Positions 43,976 to 52,622 of a DNA stretch of 64,000 bases are shown here, one piece after another. A program made the position numbers and the translations under genes. How positions within the stretch are numbered: the first letter of the stretch is position 1; every line of letters begins with the position of its first letter. The notes under the pieces were generated by a model. The model made no database searches. It was not told the origin of the DNA and was given only the letters and a program-made list of their open reading frames with translations. The stretch comes from an uncultured Chloroflexota bacterium (GTDB lineage: Bacteria > Chloroflexota > Anaerolineae > Anaerolineales > Anaerolineaceae): assembly GCA_902774215.1 (NCBI GenBank), contig CACYHU010000001.1:49787-113786 (forward strand), given 5' to 3'.

Positions 43976-44551
43976 TTATCTGATCTTCTCCGGTCTTGAC
44001 GGTTCGGGACGGATCTGCCCCATGTAGCGGCTGGTACGCTGGGAATAATCAAGATCAGGATAATCAGACAGATAACTGAATTGGATCTGTACAACGCGGG
44101 CGCCATAAGGGATAACGATATTATGCTTTCCTTCGTTGCGCAGTTCCAATGTGATCGTACCTTCAAAACCGGCATCAATGACACCAGCCATCATATGATT
44201 GATGAAAACGCGTCCCAGACTGGATTTCGTGTAAACCTGCCCGCAGACATCTTTTGGCATGCAAAAATATTCCCTTGAGCAGCCAAGAAAAAGATCTCCC
44301 GGAGCTAATAGAACGCCTTCATCCGAATTGACTTCCTGAAGATCCCAAAAGTTTTTCGGGTCATAATAGCGTCCGAAAACCAGCGGTTCCTGCGTTTCTT
44401 TCGGCCATTGGATAAATTTGCCAAGCGTCAGGTCAAGCGTGTTGGGATTGATTTGTTTTTCTACCGTTTCCCAGGTTGTTTCAGATCTGCTGAAATCGAT
44501 CATACCGGCCTGAATATATTTTGAAATTTCTTTATCGCAAAGTACGCTCAT
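43976..44551 (-). CDS. dcd: dCTP deaminase
   Basis: 191 residues, dUTPase/Dcd fold. Motifs: PNTLDLTLG, APGDLFLGCSREYFCMP, TKSSLGRVF, GVIDAGFEGTITLELRN (the Glu activates water), and VVQIQFSYL. Converts dCTP to dUTP, feeding dTMP synthesis. Its start overlaps the stop of the thyX-like gene as TAATG, so both are made together. Confidence 0.9.
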   Translation of the reverse strand: MSVLCDKEISKYIQAGMIDFSRSETTWETVEKQINPNTLDLTLGKFIQWPKETQEPLVFGRYYDPKNFWDLQEVNSDEGVLLAPGDLFLGCSREYFCMPKDVCGQVYTKSSLGRVFINHMMAGVIDAGFEGTITLELRNEGKHNIVIPYGARVVQIQFSYLSDYPDLDYSQRTSRYMGQIRPEPSRPEKIR

Positions 44552-45066
44552 TATTTACCCCATTCGTACTTTCCGCAGGGGCGGAGTTCATGGCAGATAT
44601 TACCCCGGTAGATACATTCCGGGACACAGAACGATGCGGAAATCGGATCTGATTTTCGCAGTTCGTTAACGATTTCTATCATAATACTGCGCGTAGTCGC
44701 ATCAGCTTTATAACAAAGACGTTTACGGCTCATGTTGACCAGAGCCTGAAAATTCATATCCATAGCATGCGTGACCAGTGCGTCCTGCCGCTCAGCTCCG
44801 CGTTCAGGATTTACCCGCTGCGATTGTACATAATGTTCCACCCCATATTTATGGCGGACAAGATGGACAGAGCAATAATAAGGAATGTCATGCATTATGA
44901 TGGTATACATCAATGTACGAACGGGGGAATGCTCCGCAGCCAGAATCTTTTTCTTCCATTCATCCGATGGTACTTTCGCTGAATCTTTCCCCTGTGTCAT
45001 ACGGGCCAGCAGAAGACAGCGGGCCCAGTCTTCCTTGGTTGGATATCGGAGAATTTCAATCTTCAT
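44551..45066 (-). CDS. Divergent ThyX-like (FAD-dependent thymidylate synthase) protein
   Basis: 171 residues. The core VHLVRHKYGVEHYVQSQR resembles the RHRx7S signature of ThyX (flavin/dUMP site), but with Lys for the second Arg and one extra residue. MNFQALVNMSRKRLCYKADATTR and FCVPECIYRGNICHELRPCG match the ThyX C-terminal pattern (NLRxLxxFLxLRLxxRAQxEIR, GPxC...CPE...CG). Shorter than usual ThyX (~220), lacking part of the N-terminus. Coupling to dcd supports a dUMP-to-dTMP role, but a changed activity is possible. GGGAGG ribosome site. Confidence 0.7.
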   Translation of the reverse strand: MKIEILRYPTKEDWARCLLLARMTQGKDSAKVPSDEWKKKILAAEHSPVRTLMYTIIMHDIPYYCSVHLVRHKYGVEHYVQSQRVNPERGAERQDALVTHAMDMNFQALVNMSRKRLCYKADATTRSIMIEIVNELRKSDPISASFCVPECIYRGNICHELRPCGKYEWGK

Positions 45067-45151
45067 TTATTGCCTCCCTTTTCTATTTTAATAATTTACC
45101 TGTAAATTGAGCATGACCAATAGCTTTTTTACAATAACATCAATTCACAGA

Positions 45152-46633
45152 TCAATTTTCGCCGGTGTTCGTGTAGGTAAAGACATAACTGACCCGTTTT
45201 GTACCCTCAGCAACGATACCGTAAATGTAGTCTCCCTTACCGCCGCCGGGACAAAGTTCAACGGAGCCGGACCCCTGCGTAGTTGTGTAGACAGGTTTGT
45301 TGTTGATGGATAAACGGATTTGTGTCGCGTCAGTTACGGTCCAGTATACTGTCGGGCAGAAGCGTTTGCCGCCTTTATAATAGTTCGGCTGGAATCTGGT
45401 GATGACGGGAGGTGCCCCAACCGGGGGCGCTCCGACAGCGTCGGTCGTTACGATGATTTTTGCGGTGAGTTTTGGCCCGAAGAAGGTTCCGTCAGGGGCA
45501 CGGAGCTGGAAATATCCGACATATTCTCCGGGAGCCTGCGGGGCCTGCAGTTGGATGCCCACGTCGACGGTGGTTCCGGGAATAGTGAGGGTTGGGATGG
45601 TCACACTTCTACCGCCCATGAAGTCTCCGTCTGTGTATTCAATGGTATAGCCCTCATACCATTTACAGGACCCGTTGTTATAGATCCGCCAGGTCTTTGT
45701 AAAGTTTTCCCCAGGATTGATTTTGCTCCCATCCGGATAGGAAACGTCTGCCATGTAGACCATAACATTTTTACAATTTGCGGGCTGGTCGATCGGAGGG
45801 ATCGGCGTGGGTGTGGGTAATACCTCCGGGTCGCGGACAATTTGGGAAGGACGTGTAATTGTAATTTCAGCTTCATCTCCTGCGGATAATGTATATTTAT
45901 CGATCAGGGCCTGAAGTGAGCCGTCTTCTTTCATTTTCATTATGCCGTCATTGATCCTTGAAATCAGATCCTCGGATCCTTGCGCGGCCGCGAAGGCATA
46001 TTCTTCATCGCCGATTTTTTCATTGATGATTTTGAAATTGCCGCTGTCCTGATAAGTTTGTCTGTATGAATCATCATCAAGCATCAGCAGATCGATCATT
46101 CTGTTCCGCAGTCCTTTCACTGCGGAATCGAGCGTTGAGAATGTATATACATTCTGCGTGCTGATAAGACCTTCTGAAACCAGATTTGTTTTGATCCACT
46201 GGTCAAAACTGGTTCCCCGCTGGACGCCGATACGGAGATTTGTCATTTCGTTCAATCCGAGATTACCCGCAACATTGCTTTCAACTGAAGCAATGATCAA
46301 GGCTTCATTTGCATAATAAACATCTGAAAATAACAGATCCTTTTTTCGTTCCTCTGTAACTGAAAAAGCTCCTCCGATCAGGTCAATTTGTCCGACACTG
46401 ACTGAATCGATCAGACCGTCAAAAGCCATATCAAGAAATTTTACTGTGAAGCCTTCCCTCTCCCCGATTTCTTTGATCAGCTCGATGTCAAGACCTGTCA
46501 GTTCGTTATTATAGTCATAATAGACAAATGGTCTGTATTCTGCTGCTGTTCCGAGATTGATGCTTTCTGCGAATACTGCAGAAATATTACAAAGCAGGGC
46601 GGATACAAGTAAAGTAAGAAAAAACCTTCTCAT
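45152..46633 (-). CDS. Secreted solute-binding protein (family 3) fused to NBR1-type Ig domain
   Basis: 493 residues. Signal peptide FFLTLLVSALLCNISAVFAE, SBP_bac_3 domain (about 22-265: EYRPFVYYDYNNELTGLDI, IDLIGGAFSVTEERKK, RIGVQRGTSFDQWIKTNL), a Pro-rich linker (PTPTPIPPID), an NBR1 Ig-like (NW) domain (about 285-400: NCKNVMVYMADVSYPDGS, NFTKTWRIYNNGSCKW), and a C-terminal Ig-like domain (PVITRFQPNYYKG, CPTVYWTVTDATQIRLSI). Divergent paralogue of the gene at 46831. The binding fold probably senses or captures an amino-acid-like ligand at the surface; no permease is fused or adjacent. Confidence 0.87.
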   Translation of the reverse strand: MRRFFLTLLVSALLCNISAVFAESINLGTAAEYRPFVYYDYNNELTGLDIELIKEIGEREGFTVKFLDMAFDGLIDSVSVGQIDLIGGAFSVTEERKKDLLFSDVYYANEALIIASVESNVAGNLGLNEMTNLRIGVQRGTSFDQWIKTNLVSEGLISTQNVYTFSTLDSAVKGLRNRMIDLLMLDDDSYRQTYQDSGNFKIINEKIGDEEYAFAAAQGSEDLISRINDGIMKMKEDGSLQALIDKYTLSAGDEAEITITRPSQIVRDPEVLPTPTPIPPIDQPANCKNVMVYMADVSYPDGSKINPGENFTKTWRIYNNGSCKWYEGYTIEYTDGDFMGGRSVTIPTLTIPGTTVDVGIQLQAPQAPGEYVGYFQLRAPDGTFFGPKLTAKIIVTTDAVGAPPVGAPPVITRFQPNYYKGGKRFCPTVYWTVTDATQIRLSINNKPVYTTTQGSGSVELCPGGGKGDYIYGIVAEGTKRVSYVFTYTNTGEN

Positions 46634-46753
46634 CTCGATTCTCCTATTCTTCAGTTTGTTTGTATGTGATTATTATAAATGTTTATTTCATAAAATCCGG
46701 GCTGATTTCAGTAACTGATTGAAAAAACAGCTTAACAAAAAGCATTGATTTGG

Positions 46754-46783
46754 TTGTAATCATAATTTATTTGCTATTATAAT
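46754..46783 (+). promoter_or_regulatory. Promoter of the large binding-protein/Ig fusion gene
   Basis: TTGTAA at 46754-46759, an 18-base spacer and TATAAT at 46778-46783. The leader would be about 40 bases with AAAGGA before ATG 46831. Confidence 0.55.
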
Positions 46784-46830
46784 TTTTATGTAACTATTTT
46801 TTGGAGAGAAAGAGAAAGGACGGTTTTTTG

Positions 46831-49335
46831 ATGAAAAAATACCTGATGATTTTCCTTATAATGTTAATCGCTTTGTCATTTGCTGCAGCAAATGCAAGTG
46901 ATCTTTCGGACGTACAGAAATCCGGAAAGCTTCGATTGGGGGTACCGCCGGAATATATCCCTTTTATTTTTTATGATGAAACCGGAAATACCACAGGCCT
47001 TGATGTGGCGCTGATGCAGGAGATTGCCAGGAGAATGGGCGTTCAATTGCAGGTCTATAATCTTGCTTTTGACGGGATTATTGATTCTTTGGATCTTGGA
47101 CAGGTTGATGTGATTGGCGGTGCCATATCAAAAACAGCGGAAAGAGAACAGGCCATTGATTTCACCAGAGTTTATTATTCCGGTGATGCTCAGTTTATTG
47201 CGAAGAATACCCTCGCTAAACCTGCTGCAGTTGATCTTAACAGTTTTCGAAATTATAAATTAGGCGTTCAAAAGGGGACGAGTTTTGATCAGTGGGTAAA
47301 AACAAATCTGGTCTCTGCCGGATATGTAAGCCCCCGGGATGTCTTTACCTATTCCAGCGCATCTGATGAGATGAAGGCGTTGGATCGCGGGGATGTCGAT
47401 TTCGCCATTCTTGATCAGGACGTATATGAAGATCTGTTCAAATCAACCGGAAATTATCAGATTTTCTATGACGGATTTATGCAGGAAAATTATGCCTTTG
47501 GCATGCGTAAAAACTCAGATCTGACGGCAGTTGTAAATGGGCATCTGACCGATATGATCAAAGACGGAACTGCGCAGTCAATTGCCAATCGCTTTTTCCA
47601 GATGGATTTTGGTGAAGCGAAATCTAACAATTCCCGAAGCAGCAGCGTTACTACACCGACACCGATCACCCCTGTTTATGTGATCCCGACTCAGCCTGCT
47701 GCCAATTGCAAGAATGGCATGACCTTTGTCAGCGATGTCACGATCACTGATGGACATCAGGTCTCTCGCGGCGAAAGATTTACAAAAGTATGGCGTGTCC
47801 GTAATACCGGTACCTGCACCTGGACACCGAATTACACTTTCGTATTCGTTTCAGGTGATCAAATGAGCGGACGTAATATCAGTATCCCTGCCACTGTTCA
47901 GCCGAATCAAATGATTGATCTTTCGGTTAATCTTATAGCTCCGAATTCTGACGGCACATATCGCGGTTATTGGCAGATGCGCTCTCCGCAGGGACAAAAC
48001 TTCGGTGAGTCGATATGGGTAAAGATTCGCGTGAATGGCGGCGGTTCTTCAGGTAATAAACCTGTGATCAATCAATTCTATCCGAATTTTTATTCTTCCA
48101 ATTCAGGTACCTGCCCTACAGTTTATTGGAATACCAGCAATGCTGCTATGATCGAAATTAAAGTTGACGGCGGTTCTGTTATAAAGAGTTATACTGTAAA
48201 CGGCTCTCAGCAGATTTGTGGTGCTCTGCAGGGTATTGGAAATCACACTGTTGAGCTTGCTGCAATGTCGTCTACAGATACTGTTTATAAATCATTTACC
48301 TACACAACTACGCGCGGAGAAGATGGTCAGAAACAAATCATACCTGTTATCAATTATTTCTACATAAGTCCGGATTCCGGTTATATGGGGGATTCCACAA
48401 CAGCTTATTGGTCTGTTTCAAATGCCGGTGCGGTTGATGTATATGTTGACGGGAACCTGCTTCAGAGAAGCTCTGATGCGACCGGCTCTGCTTCGATCAG
48501 TGCCACGATCCAGAATGTAGGTACTCATACGATTTCGTTGACTGCCCATTCTGTAACAGATGATACGACATCAACAGTTTATTACACAATGAAAGAGGAA
48601 GAAGGCCAGAAACAGGTAATTCCGGTTGTGAATTCATTCTATGCCAGTCCTGATTCCGGTTATATGGGTGACTCGACAAACGTATATTGGAGTGTTTCAA
48701 ATGCATCAAGCATTGTGATCGATGTGGATGGATCAGTGATCTATAATGGGAGTGATTCCGACGGTTCCGCACCTGTCAGCGCTGTGATCCAAAGCGTCGG
48801 TACACATACCATAACGCTGTTGGCCCGTTCAGTCACTGATGATACATATGCCTATGCTTATTACATGATGAATGATAACAGCAGCGGAGGTGATGACGGT
48901 CAACAGCAGGTGATCCCCAGTATTGATTACTTCTATGTTGATCCTTCATCAGGTACAATGGGAGATTCTACAACAGCTTATTGGTCTGTTTCCAATGCTG
49001 CCTCCGTTGATATTGATGTCGATGGTAACCAAATCGTCAGCAATGGCGGTACCAATGGGTCGGCTCCGATCAGCGCTGTGATCCAAAGTGTTGGAACACA
49101 CAGTATTACACTGACAGCTCACTCTGTGACAGATGATGCATCTCAAACAGTCTATTATGATATGAGTGATAATGCTCCGGAGCCGGATCCGGAATTTGAT
49201 GGCGGCTGGGCCGGTATGAACTATGAGCAGGATAATAATATTTTGTTTCAGAATGGCTGGACAGATTCTTCCGAACAGGGCCAGGGCGGCTGGGCCGGTG
49301 CAGGCTATGTTGAAGATGAAGTAGAGAATGGCTGA
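46831..49335 (+). CDS. Secreted solute-binding protein fused to NBR1-type Ig domain and four Ig-like repeats
   Basis: 834 residues. Signal peptide (LMIFLIMLIALSFAAANASD), SBP_bac_3 domain (GKLRLGVPPEYIPFIFYDET, DVIGGAISKTAEREQ, KLGVQKGTSFDQWVKTNL), a Thr/Pro linker, an NBR1 Ig domain (NCKNGMTFVSDVTITDGHQV, FTKVWRVRNTGTCTWTPNY), then four repeats of about 90 residues with YWSVSNA..., the last three nearly alike (SPDSGYMGDSTTAYWSVSNA). The tail repeats GGWAGMNY/GGWAGAGY. Homologous to the divergent gene at 45152; a local duplication with later growth of the repeat arm. No anchor seen, so secreted or wall-bound by the tail. A TTG ten codons upstream is less likely than ATG 46831. Confidence 0.88.
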   Translation: MKKYLMIFLIMLIALSFAAANASDLSDVQKSGKLRLGVPPEYIPFIFYDETGNTTGLDVALMQEIARRMGVQLQVYNLAFDGIIDSLDLGQVDVIGGAISKTAEREQAIDFTRVYYSGDAQFIAKNTLAKPAAVDLNSFRNYKLGVQKGTSFDQWVKTNLVSAGYVSPRDVFTYSSASDEMKALDRGDVDFAILDQDVYEDLFKSTGNYQIFYDGFMQENYAFGMRKNSDLTAVVNGHLTDMIKDGTAQSIANRFFQMDFGEAKSNNSRSSSVTTPTPITPVYVIPTQPAANCKNGMTFVSDVTITDGHQVSRGERFTKVWRVRNTGTCTWTPNYTFVFVSGDQMSGRNISIPATVQPNQMIDLSVNLIAPNSDGTYRGYWQMRSPQGQNFGESIWVKIRVNGGGSSGNKPVINQFYPNFYSSNSGTCPTVYWNTSNAAMIEIKVDGGSVIKSYTVNGSQQICGALQGIGNHTVELAAMSSTDTVYKSFTYTTTRGEDGQKQIIPVINYFYISPDSGYMGDSTTAYWSVSNAGAVDVYVDGNLLQRSSDATGSASISATIQNVGTHTISLTAHSVTDDTTSTVYYTMKEEEGQKQVIPVVNSFYASPDSGYMGDSTNVYWSVSNASSIVIDVDGSVIYNGSDSDGSAPVSAVIQSVGTHTITLLARSVTDDTYAYAYYMMNDNSSGGDDGQQQVIPSIDYFYVDPSSGTMGDSTTAYWSVSNAASVDIDVDGNQIVSNGGTNGSAPISAVIQSVGTHSITLTAHSVTDDASQTVYYDMSDNAPEPDPEFDGGWAGMNYEQDNNILFQNGWTDSSEQGQGGWAGAGYVEDEVENG

Positions 49336-49375
49336 TAAAAACAGTCTGTTTTGAAAAGGCTGGAATCAGCCAGAG

Positions 49376-49413
49376 AAAAAAACAATGTACAGCACAAGCT
49401 GTACATTGTTTTT
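49376..49413 (+). terminator. Strong terminator
   Basis: AAAAACAATGTACAGC pairs perfectly with GCTGTACATTGTTTTT around ACAA. Confidence 0.92.
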
Positions 49414-49429
49414 ATATTAATACGGCAGA

Positions 49430-49457
49430 TTGATGCCTTTTCATGGTATGATAATAT
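49430..49457 (+). promoter_or_regulatory. Promoter of trxA
   Basis: TTGATG at 49430-49435, a 16-base spacer and TAATAT at 49452-49457. AAGGAG lies 7 bases before the ATG. Confidence 0.5.
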
Positions 49458-49477
49458 AAATTTGTAAGGAGAAAAAA

Positions 49478-49807
49478 ATGATAGAAGAACCTATTCATGT
49501 TACAGATGCTGCATATGAGCAGGCTGTTTTGAAATCAGAACTTCCTGTGATCGTTGACTTTTGGGCTCCCTGGTGTGGTCCGTGCAAAATGCTTGGACCG
49601 CTGCTCGAACAGGCTGCAAAAACATACGCCGGGAAGCTGATCATTGCCAAAATCAATATTGATGATGACAGTGAAGTCGCTGAAAGTTTGGGTATCCAAT
49701 CCATCCCGACATTGATTTTCGTCAAAAATGGTGAGATCGTCAATCGTACCGTTGGTTCCATGCCCGCAGCTGACCTGGATAAGAAAATTCAGGAATTTCT
49801 TGCATAA
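49478..49807 (+). CDS. trxA: Thioredoxin
   Basis: 109 residues, normal length. Active site FWAPWCGPCKM, the cis-Pro loop QSIPTLIFVKNG and the terminal helix DLDKKIQEFL. General cytoplasmic disulfide reductase. A single-gene transcript with its own promoter and terminator. No thioredoxin reductase gene is adjacent. Confidence 0.96.
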   Translation: MIEEPIHVTDAAYEQAVLKSELPVIVDFWAPWCGPCKMLGPLLEQAAKTYAGKLIIAKINIDDDSEVAESLGIQSIPTLIFVKNGEIVNRTVGSMPAADLDKKIQEFLA

Positions 49808-49827
49808 AAATTTATGTGTGTATAAGA

Positions 49828-49855
49828 AAGCTCAGCCTTCGGACTGAGCTTTTTT
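49828..49855 (+). terminator. Terminator of trxA
   Basis: AAGCTCAG pairs with CTGAGCTT around CCTTCGGA, followed by T residues. Confidence 0.9.
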
Positions 49856-49894
49856 ATGCCTGTATCTGTCTAAGTTCAGGATGAAAGTGAAAAA

Positions 49895-50422
49895 ATGAAG
49901 CTGAAAACATTGTTCCTTGTGATATTGTTTGTTGGTTTGATCTCACTTCCGGTTTACGCTGAAAATTTGAGGGAAAATCCTTCATTATACAGTTTTTCGG
50001 AAATTGTCCGGAAATTACCGAAAATGTGGATGGCAAATCCGATTGAAGTGATGGAAATGATGAACGAACATCCTGATTTTACCTGTCATCGCGGGCTTGA
50101 TGAGATTACCTGTCAATCTGTCAATAATCGCCACTGTGCGGAAATAGTAGTCAGTCTTGGCTTTAGTTCTGAAGATGATTATGCTGAATTTGAGCATGTT
50201 GCTTTCAGTATGATGATCAGCAATACAGAGGATGTACAGAAAGTTGTGGAAGCATTTTGGCTTGATGATTTTGAGGCTTCGAACATATCCGGCGCTGAAT
50301 ATCCTGAGGAACAGGTGACAATATATTTCAGTAACGAGAATACATTGCTGCGTTATTCAATTCCTTTTACTGAAAAAGGTGCAGGGGTATTACGTGCTGA
50401 TTTTGGATTCGTTCGCGGTTGA
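49895..50422 (+). CDS. Small secreted protein of unknown function
   Basis: 175 residues with a signal peptide (TLFLVILFVGLISLPVYAEN). Three cysteines near the middle (FTCHRGLDEITCQ, RHC). A helical start (SFSEIVRKLPKMWMANPIEV) and beta-rich end (EQVTIYFSNENTLLRYSIPF). No family recognised. AGGATGAAAGTG upstream could act as ribosome site. Gap of 45 bases to the RNase Z gene. Confidence 0.65.
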   Translation: MKLKTLFLVILFVGLISLPVYAENLRENPSLYSFSEIVRKLPKMWMANPIEVMEMMNEHPDFTCHRGLDEITCQSVNNRHCAEIVVSLGFSSEDDYAEFEHVAFSMMISNTEDVQKVVEAFWLDDFEASNISGAEYPEEQVTIYFSNENTLLRYSIPFTEKGAGVLRADFGFVRG

Positions 50423-50467
50423 GTTCATGGTAAAATAAGTGAAAGATTTTTTATCTGAGAGTTTAAT

Positions 50468-51388
50468 GTGTTTGAAATAGTTTATTTGGGAACATCAGCT
50501 TCTGCTCCTTCCATACGCCGCAGTTTGCCGTCAATGATGGTATTGTTTAATGAACATCGTTTTATGGTTGATTGCGGTGAAGGAACACAGCGGCAGCTGC
50601 TGACATCCGGGATCGGATTAAAACGCTTAAATAAGATTCTGATCACTCACAGTCATCTGGATCATATCCTTGGCCTGGCAGGTCTTGTTTCCACGATGGT
50701 TCGTTGGGAAACCATGGAGGAAATGCATATATACGGCGGTTCTGATGCCATCGATCGTATCAGGGATTTATTATTCTCAGTTGTACTGCGAGGAAACCGC
50801 ACACCGACACCGCTCGTTTTCCATAAATTAACTCCCGGCCAGATTTTTAAAGAGAAAAATCTGACGGTCAGCTGTTTCCCTGTCACGCACAGAGGTACGG
50901 AATCCTTTGGGTATCGTTTTGAGGAAGCAGGCAGACGGCCTTTCCTGCCTGAAAAAGCTGCTGCTCTGAATATTCCTGTCGGACCGTGGCGTAAAGACCT
51001 GGTGAATGGAGAATCCGTTACCCTTCCGGATGGAAGAAAGATTGATGCGGAAGATGTGTTGGGACCATATATACCGGGCACGACTCTGGTTACTGTCGGC
51101 GATACGGGTAACGCATTGGAGCTTTTACCTTATGTCAAAAATGTGGACGCATTAAGCATTGAATCTACCTATCTTGAAGAAGAAAGAGAAATGGCAGTAC
51201 AGTATTCGCATCTGACTGCAAGAATGGCCGCGGAATTGGCGAAGGAGGCCGGAGTCGGAAAACTTATACTGACGCATGTTTCACGAAGGTACCGGGAGCG
51301 GGATATCCTCGAAGAGGTTTTGAATGTTTTTCCAAATACTGAGGTCGCCCGGGACTTCTCCCAATTTCAAATAAAGCACGACGCATAG
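50468..51388 (+). CDS. rnz: Ribonuclease Z
   Basis: 306 residues. Metallo-beta-lactamase tRNA 3'-endonuclease that removes tRNA trailers. Motifs: YLGTSASAPS, VDCGEGTQRQLL, HSHLDHILGLAGL (metal site), FPVTHRG, VTVGDTGNA, ILTHVSRRY and a long exosite arm (about 150-200). Relevant because neither tRNA in the window encodes CCA. The start codon is GTG with GAGAG upstream. Confidence 0.94.
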   Translation: MFEIVYLGTSASAPSIRRSLPSMMVLFNEHRFMVDCGEGTQRQLLTSGIGLKRLNKILITHSHLDHILGLAGLVSTMVRWETMEEMHIYGGSDAIDRIRDLLFSVVLRGNRTPTPLVFHKLTPGQIFKEKNLTVSCFPVTHRGTESFGYRFEEAGRRPFLPEKAAALNIPVGPWRKDLVNGESVTLPDGRKIDAEDVLGPYIPGTTLVTVGDTGNALELLPYVKNVDALSIESTYLEEEREMAVQYSHLTARMAAELAKEAGVGKLILTHVSRRYRERDILEEVLNVFPNTEVARDFSQFQIKHDA

Positions 51389-51440
51389 CGTATAGATAAA
51401 AATATTCTGTATAGGCAGTTTGTAGTAATAAAGGGGCTCT

Positions 51441-51678
51441 CAAGTTGACCTTCAGTCAATCGCCAGCTTTGGCGCCTTTAAATAACGCGAAACGGCTCAT
51501 CTTTTGTTTTGGGAAATCATCTGAATAATTGTATCATCAACGGTGTAATTCAGCAGCTTATACAGGGGTGTCGGGGGACACGCGTGAGCTTGCTCAGCGC
51601 GTGTCCCCCGACTGAATTAACCGGGACGCGGGAATCACTTTCGCAGGGCTTTGCTAAATTATAATTTGCGACAGCTCC
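51441..51678 (+). repeat. Dispersed structured element, family B copy 1 (internally deleted)
   Basis: About 85-90% identical to 54573-54856. Holds a 43-base hairpin (51570-51612; GTCGGGGGACACGCG with its complement, extended by TGAGC/GCTCA). The segment carrying the second halves of the interleaved stems, about 48 bases, is missing after TTTCGCAGG. With short flanks it accounts for the 309-base gap between rnz and the next gene. Confidence 0.88.
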
Positions 51679-51697
51679 TTTTCAGTTCTTAGCGGGG

Positions 51698-52435
51698 TCA
51701 TCCTAAGGGAATATCGATATATGTTCCCCAGAAAAAAGCGAACAGGGCTGTCAGAAGCAGTTCTTTCAGCGTTTCATCAGCTTCGCAGCCATAATAGCGG
51801 ATGCGGTTATTTGTCAGCTCAGCTTTTTTTGAGGGGGAGAAAATTGCAAGAAAACGATCCTTGTTATCGGTTTCTTCAGATTCGACTATGTCATAAGAAA
51901 ACACCCGATGGATGGTTCCCGCTGATTCAAGTGACGATATGTCGGAATCGCTCAGCGGTGAATCCGGGATCTGGAAATCAGCATCGCAGGAATAGACATC
52001 CTTGCACTTGTTTTTGAGGTTATAATGGCAAAAGCCAACCAGTTTCCCGGATTCATTGTAAACCGGGTTTGCGTTTAATCCCTTATAGCTGCGGAATATG
52101 CCATGCTGCAGTAAAATATGGATACTTCCGAGCAGAGATCCATCCCCATTGTATATTGTGCTTTCGCGTATGTCCGCTTTGACTTTATTGGATGGGTGGG
52201 GCGTTTTATTCTTGCTGTTGATGTAGTAGGTGAAAACCGAATCGGCATTCAGATTTTTTTTCTTTTGTGAGTTGAAGAAAGCGAGAAGGAAAGCCCCGTT
52301 CTCTTTCATATCTGCCGGTGTATTGTAGCAGAATGGACTGGCAAAGGTAAAAGCATAAGATCCCTGCGTATCAACAAAATGCGCCAGGGTTTGTACATTG
52401 GCCTCAAGAGGAAAATGTAAGTCATCTAAATTCAT
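51698..52435 (-). CDS. Hypothetical protein, 245 residues
   Basis: Not recognised. Soluble, no signal peptide. Central WAxY/MORN-like beta repeats are hinted at by STIYNGDGSLLGSIHI and NPVYNESGKLVGFCHYN (Y-N-x-x-G/S-x-L-x-G), which suggests a small beta-sheet repeat domain. C-terminal hydrophobic stretch LLLTALFAFFWGTYI may be a membrane-associated helix. The ribosome site GGAGGAT is good. Faces rnz convergently across the element above. Confidence 0.6.
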   Translation of the reverse strand: MNLDDLHFPLEANVQTLAHFVDTQGSYAFTFASPFCYNTPADMKENGAFLLAFFNSQKKKNLNADSVFTYYINSKNKTPHPSNKVKADIRESTIYNGDGSLLGSIHILLQHGIFRSYKGLNANPVYNESGKLVGFCHYNLKNKCKDVYSCDADFQIPDSPLSDSDISSLESAGTIHRVFSYDIVESEETDNKDRFLAIFSPSKKAELTNNRIRYYGCEADETLKELLLTALFAFFWGTYIDIPLG

Positions 52436-52622
52436 GGCAGATCCTCCAAAATAACACTGACCAGTAAATTATACATCATGAATCGCGTGGATATGTCAGA
52501 AATTTGTATATTTCAATAATTATCCGTACTGGCATCTCTTATTATAATGAACCTGATAATAACTATTACGCTTTTTAGACGGATTTAGGCATTGCTGCGT
52601 TCAGAATAGAGTAAAATAGTAT

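Noticed and set aside
43976..49335. Region as a nucleotide-based antiphage defence island
   Set aside because: dcd can act in antiphage dNTP depletion, but here it is coupled to a ThyX-like gene and lacks other defence genes, so metabolism is the simpler reading.
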